Source of the DNA: Acinetobacter geminorum
Lineage (GTDB): Bacteria; Pseudomonadota; Gammaproteobacteria; Pseudomonadales; Moraxellaceae
Assembly (NCBI RefSeq): GCF_013009345.1
Contig: NZ_JABELE010000038.1
Span: forward strand, 1 to 5,341
DNA length: 5,341 nucleotides
Direction of reading: 5' to 3'
This document shows, one piece after another, positions 1-5,341 of this stretch (positions are counted from its first letter, which is position 1; every line of letters begins with the position of its first letter). The position numbers were made by a program, and so were the translations under genes. A model generated the notes under the pieces. It had not been told where the DNA came from, did not search any database, and saw nothing but the letters and a program-made list of their open reading frames with translations.

Positions 1-15
1 ATCATTAAGAGAATT

Positions 16-47
16 GAAGAACAACTTGTGTGGATTTTTACTGATTG
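16..47 (+). other. 16S processing stem, 5' strand
   Basis: This segment pairs with 1724-1756 across the whole 16S gene. Bases 16-29 pair perfectly with 1743-1756 (14 bp). One A bulges (1742), then 30-41 pair with 1730-1741 (12 bp, one G-U). Pairing continues with wobbles for six more positions to 47/1724. In bacteria such stems enclosing 16S rRNA are the substrate for RNase III, which frees pre-16S from the nascent transcript. The pairing is read directly from the sequence; RNase III cleavage is inferred from the known role of these stems. Confidence 0.93.
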
Positions 48-74
48 ATTAATCGAAATAATTTTCATTGATTG

Positions 75-121
75 ATTGGTTTAAATTACTCGAAGTTTAT
101 TTGAGCGAAATTTAAGTCAGT
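75..121 (+). other. Leader hairpin between processing stem and 16S
   Basis: Bases 75-87 pair with 109-121 as 13 consecutive pairs, several of them G-U near the base (76-120, 79-117, 80-116). After a small internal loop (A88 against 106-108), 89-94 pair with 100-105 (6 bp, one G-U), capped by the 5-nt loop 95-99. It is a plausible pre-16S leader fold; leader structures are known to assist 30S assembly and processing in other bacteria, but a role here is inference. It is not followed by a U tract and does not look like a terminator. Confidence 0.6.
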
Positions 122-140
122 AATTGATGAGCCAGAATTG

Positions 141-163
141 GCACCTTGTCTATAATAAGGTGC
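141..163 (+). other. 7-bp inverted repeat with TATAAT in its loop
   Basis: GCACCTT (141-147) is the exact reverse complement of AAGGTGC (157-163); the 9-nt loop contains TATAAT at 151-156. The hairpin ends about 10 nt before the mature 16S 5' end. The simplest reading is a pre-16S leader hairpin. The perfect -10 match is probably incidental: no -35 hexamer lies 16-18 nt upstream, and the TG at 147-148 is one base off the extended -10 position. Confidence 0.6.
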
Positions 164-173
164 AAAATGATTT

Positions 174-1711
<1,538 letters not shown>

Positions 1712-1770
1712 ACGAAAGATTGACGATTGGTAAGAATCCACAACAAGTTGTTCTTCATAGATGTATCTGA
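1712..1770 (+). other. 16S to tRNA-Ile spacer
   Basis: This 59-nt spacer is mostly the right strand of the 16S processing stem (1724-1756). After it comes ATGTATCT (1761-1768), which is exactly complementary to AGATACAT (1878-1885) on the far side of tRNA-Ile. No gene lies here. Confidence 0.9.
1724..1756 (+). other. 16S processing stem, 3' strand
   Basis: This is the partner of 16-47. Twenty-six mainly Watson-Crick pairs (1730-1756, with one bulged A) plus a wobble-rich extension to 1724 would bring the two ends of pre-16S together. Expected RNase III cleavage here would separate pre-16S from the tRNA-containing spacer. The pairing is seen; cleavage is inferred from the family of such stems. 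Confidence 0.93.
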
Positions 1771-1847
<77 letters not shown>

Positions 1848-1902
1848 TGACTTTGACTGGTTGAAGTTATAGATAAAAGATACATGACTGATGATGTAAG
1901 CT
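1848..1902 (+). other. tRNA-Ile to tRNA-Ala spacer
   Basis: This 55-nt spacer contains AGATACAT (1878-1885), able to pair with ATGTATCT before tRNA-Ile. It also contains a local hairpin TACAT/ATGTA (1881-1885 with 1894-1898, 8-nt loop). The two pairings share 1881-1885 and cannot form together. No gene is seen. Confidence 0.85.
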
Positions 1903-1978
1903 GGGGACTTAGCTTAGTTGGTAGAGCGCCTGCTTTGCACGCAGGAGGTCAGGAGTTCGACTCTCCTAGTCTCCACCA
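1903..1978 (+). tRNA. alaT: tRNA-Ala (anticodon TGC)
   Basis: A complete 76-nt cloverleaf with encoded CCA. The acceptor GGGGACT (1903-1909) pairs with AGTCTCC (1968-1974, one G-U), discriminator A1975, CCA 1976-1978. The D stem is GCTT/GAGC (1912-1915, 1924-1927). The anticodon stem CCTGC/GCAGG (1929-1933, 1941-1945) holds the loop TTTGCAC with anticodon TGC at 1936-1938. The T stem is AGGAG/CTCCT (1951-1955, 1963-1967) around TTCGACT. U34 of this tRNA is usually modified so that it reads GCA, GCG and GCU. It is co-transcribed with the rRNAs. The symbol is borrowed from E. coli. Confidence 0.98.
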
Positions 1979-1995
1979 GAACTTAAGAGAAGTTC
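1979..1995 (+). other. Hairpin directly after tRNA-Ala CCA
   Basis: GAACTT (1979-1984) is the perfect reverse complement of AAGTTC (1990-1995), with a 5-nt loop. It starts on the base after the CCA end. It may mark or hinder 3' trimming of the tRNA precursor, which is inference. There is no U tract, so it is not a terminator. Confidence 0.65.
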
Positions 1996-2053
1996 GGATT
2001 ACAGAAATTAGTAAATAGAGATTTAGATCTTGGTTTATTAACTTCTGTGATTT
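1996..2053 (+). other. Long imperfect hairpin in spacer
   Basis: Counting from the base, 1996-2006 pair with 2043-2053 (the inner six Watson-Crick, the outer five with G-U). One A-C mismatch follows, then 2008-2016 pair with 2033-2041 (two G-U). One A-G mismatch follows, then 2018-2022 pair with 2027-2031, capped by the 4-nt loop TTAG. That gives 25 pairs with two single mismatches, the longest local helix in the window. It abuts the preceding hairpin with no gap. It could be a double-stranded RNase target or only a spacer fold. Confidence 0.65.
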
Positions 2054-2067
2054 AAGTATCACGGTAT

Positions 2068-2095
2068 TAAGCATGACCTGACGAAGGCATGTTTA
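2068..2095 (+). other. Small bulged hairpin in spacer
   Basis: CATG (2072-2075) pairs with CATG (2088-2091), A2076 is bulged, and CCT (2077-2079) pairs with AGG (2085-2087) around a 5-nt loop. Four outer pairs (2068-2071 with 2092-2095, one G-U) extend it. The role is unknown. Confidence 0.5.
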
Positions 2096-2146
2096 TTCAT
2101 TAACAGATTGGCAAAATTGAGTCTGAAATAAATTGTTCACTCAAGA

Positions 2147-2172
2147 GTTTAGATTAAGCAATTAATCTGAAT
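2147..2172 (+). other. Hairpin with GCAA tetraloop
   Basis: AGATTAA (2151-2157) pairs perfectly with TTAATCT (2162-2168) around the loop GCAA, a stable GNRA tetraloop. Four further outer pairs (2147-2150 with 2169-2172, one G-U) give 11 bp. It competes with a longer-range pairing (2095-2109 with 2164-2176). It may serve pre-rRNA folding or processing, which is inference. Confidence 0.65.
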
Positions 2173-2232
2173 GAATTGAGAACTAGCAAATTAACTGAAT
2201 CAAGCGTTTTGGTATATGAATTTAGATTGAAG

Positions 2233-2272
2233 CTGTACAGTGTTTAAATGCACAGTACTTCGAACTGTATGG
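2233..2272 (+). other. Hairpin in pre-23S leader
   Basis: Bases 2233-2241 pair with 2264-2272. The inner six pairs (TACAGT with ACTGTA) are perfect; the outer three include two G-U. The loop is 22 nt and may hold further weak pairs. Support is moderate only, because CAGT/ACTG motifs here also allow other pairings. Confidence 0.45.
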
Positions 2273-2273
2273 A

Positions 2274-2291
2274 TGAATGAGAGATCATTTG
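2274..2291 (+). other. Hairpin with GAGA tetraloop
   Basis: AATGA (2276-2280) pairs with TCATT (2285-2289) around GAGA, a GNRA-type loop, with two outer wobble pairs. It sits between the 2233-2272 hairpin and the 2301-2320 hairpin in the pre-23S leader. Confidence 0.5.
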
Positions 2292-2300
2292 TTCTGTTGC

Positions 2301-2320
2301 TACACCAACTTGTAGGTGTA
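2301..2320 (+). other. Hairpin at base of 23S processing stem
   Basis: TACACC (2301-2306) is the exact reverse complement of GGTGTA (2315-2320), with an 8-nt loop. It lies against the outer end of the 23S processing stem and shares 2318-2320 with that stem's last pairs, so only one form of those pairs can exist at a time. Confidence 0.6.
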
Positions 2321-2340
2321 ACGACTGTTTGGGGTTGTAT

Positions 2341-2347
<7 letters not shown>
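2318..2347 (+). other. 23S processing stem, 5' strand
   Basis: All 30 bases can pair with 5223-5254, with only two bulged A residues on the far strand (5237 and 5251) and two G-U pairs (2323-5248 and 2328-5243). The inner seven pairs (2341-2347 with 5223-5229) are helix 1 of mature 23S rRNA; the rest is precursor. RNase III normally cleaves such a stem a few nucleotides outside the mature ends. The pairing is seen; the cleavage is inferred. Confidence 0.94.
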
Positions 2348-5222
<2,875 letters not shown>

Positions 5223-5231
<9 letters not shown>

Positions 5232-5254
5232 ACAACACCCAAGCAGTTGTATAC
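5223..5254 (+). other. 23S processing stem, 3' strand
   Basis: This is the partner of 2318-2347. The first seven bases belong to the mature 3' terminal helix of 23S; 5230-5254 continue the helix into the precursor, with bulged A5237 and A5251. It is the expected RNase III target that separates pre-23S from the 5S-containing tail. Confidence 0.94.
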
Positions 5255-5341
5255 GAAACTTCGAAAGAAGTTGAGCATCAATCGATTCATAAACATGCAA
5301 AGCAACTTGATTTAGTTGAATGCTTAGTTAAAATGAACAAC
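5232..5341 (+). other. Start of 23S to 5S spacer (5S gene not reached)
   Basis: The first part is the far strand of the 23S stem, followed by the 5257-5272 hairpin. From 5273 to the window end I see only A+T-rich sequence with a weak 4-bp inverted repeat (CAAC 5303-5306, GTTG 5315-5318). No 5S rRNA start and no terminator is present; both would be expected to the right. Confidence 0.85.
5257..5272 (+). other. Hairpin with GAAA tetraloop after 23S stem
   Basis: AACTTC (5257-5262) pairs perfectly with GAAGTT (5267-5272) around GAAA, a classic GNRA tetraloop. It begins three bases after the outer end of the 23S processing stem. There is no downstream U tract, so it is not an intrinsic terminator. 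It may fold the precursor between 23S and 5S. Confidence 0.7.

Larger units (their letters stand above)
1..173 (+). other. rRNA operon transcribed leader (3' part)
   Basis: This is the A+T-rich stretch before the mature 16S 5' end. It contains the left strand of the 16S processing stem (16-47), a 9-bp direct repeat TGATTGATT (42-50 and 69-77), an imperfect hairpin (75-121) and a perfect 7-bp hairpin (141-163). Because the processing-stem strand begins only 15 nt into the window, transcription must start further left, so the rrn promoters, UP elements and leader boxA antitermination site are probably outside the window. I see no convincing -35/-10 pair at usual spacing and no open reading frame that looks real. 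Confidence 0.85.
1979..2340 (+). other. tRNA-Ala to 23S spacer (structured, non-coding)
   Basis: This 362-nt A+T-rich spacer has no credible coding sequence or further tRNA. By eye it folds into a near-continuous chain of hairpins: 1979-1995, 1996-2053, 2068-2095, 2147-2172 (or alternatively a larger arm 2095-2176), 2233-2272, 2274-2291 and 2301-2320. The left strand of the 23S processing stem follows from 2318. About 56 nt (2177-2232) show no clear structure. A boxA-like antitermination site would be expected here, but I could not identify one with confidence. Confidence 0.85.

Noticed and set aside
124..156. Possible promoter with TTGATG (124-129) and TATAAT (151-156)
   Set aside because: The spacing is 21 nt, too long for a standard sigma-70 promoter. 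TTGGCA at 138-143 is only 7 nt away, too short. The site is also downstream of the 16S processing-stem strand.
2133..2146. Possible boxA antitermination site in the spacer (TGTTCACTCAAGA)
   Set aside because: It matches the enterobacterial boxA at only about half the positions, and part of it pairs in a spacer helix. The evidence is too weak to annotate.
5273..5341. 5S rRNA gene or operon terminator
   Set aside because: No 5S-like 5' end and no GC-rich hairpin with a U tract occurs before the window ends. Both presumably lie further right.

Overview
This window is one almost complete bacterial ribosomal RNA operon with no protein-coding gene. The order is 16S rRNA, tRNA-Ile(GAT), tRNA-Ala(TGC), 23S rRNA, all on the + strand. 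The variable-region signatures of the 16S gene (the V1 hairpin around 243-272, the V3 hairpin around 612-660 and the V6 region around 1164-1210) are those I know from Acinetobacter (Gammaproteobacteria, Moraxellales). I am confident of the genus but cannot name the species. The A+T-rich spacers between conserved rRNA genes fit this.

Layout: 1-173 is the 3' part of the transcribed leader. It holds the 5' strand of the 16S processing stem (16-47), a 13-bp leader hairpin (75-121) and a 7-bp hairpin (141-163) just before the mature 16S 5' end. 16S rRNA runs 174-1711. The other strand of its processing stem lies at 1724-1756. tRNA-Ile (1771-1847) and tRNA-Ala (1903-1978) both have an encoded CCA. 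A 362-nt spacer (1979-2340) contains a chain of hairpins and the 5' strand of the 23S processing stem. 23S rRNA runs 2341-5231. The last 110 nt hold the partner strand of the 23S stem, a GAAA-capped hairpin and the start of the 23S-5S spacer. The operon promoters lie left of the window and the 5S gene lies right of it.

One primary transcript would be folded so that each large rRNA is looped out by a long base-paired stem: 16-47 with 1724-1756, and 2318-2347 with 5223-5254. RNase III normally cuts such stems, separating pre-16S, the tRNA pair and pre-23S; RNase P, RNase E and exonucleases then trim the ends. The tRNAs decode the Ile codons AUU/AUC and Ala codons.

The rRNA genes look intact and functional. 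The anti-Shine-Dalgarno sequence, 530 loop, decoding site, peptidyl-transferase centre and sarcin-ricin loop are all present with wild-type bases, and there is no intron or intervening sequence. I found no undescribed system. The observations worth a second look are RNA secondary structures in the leader and spacers, found by pairing bases by eye.
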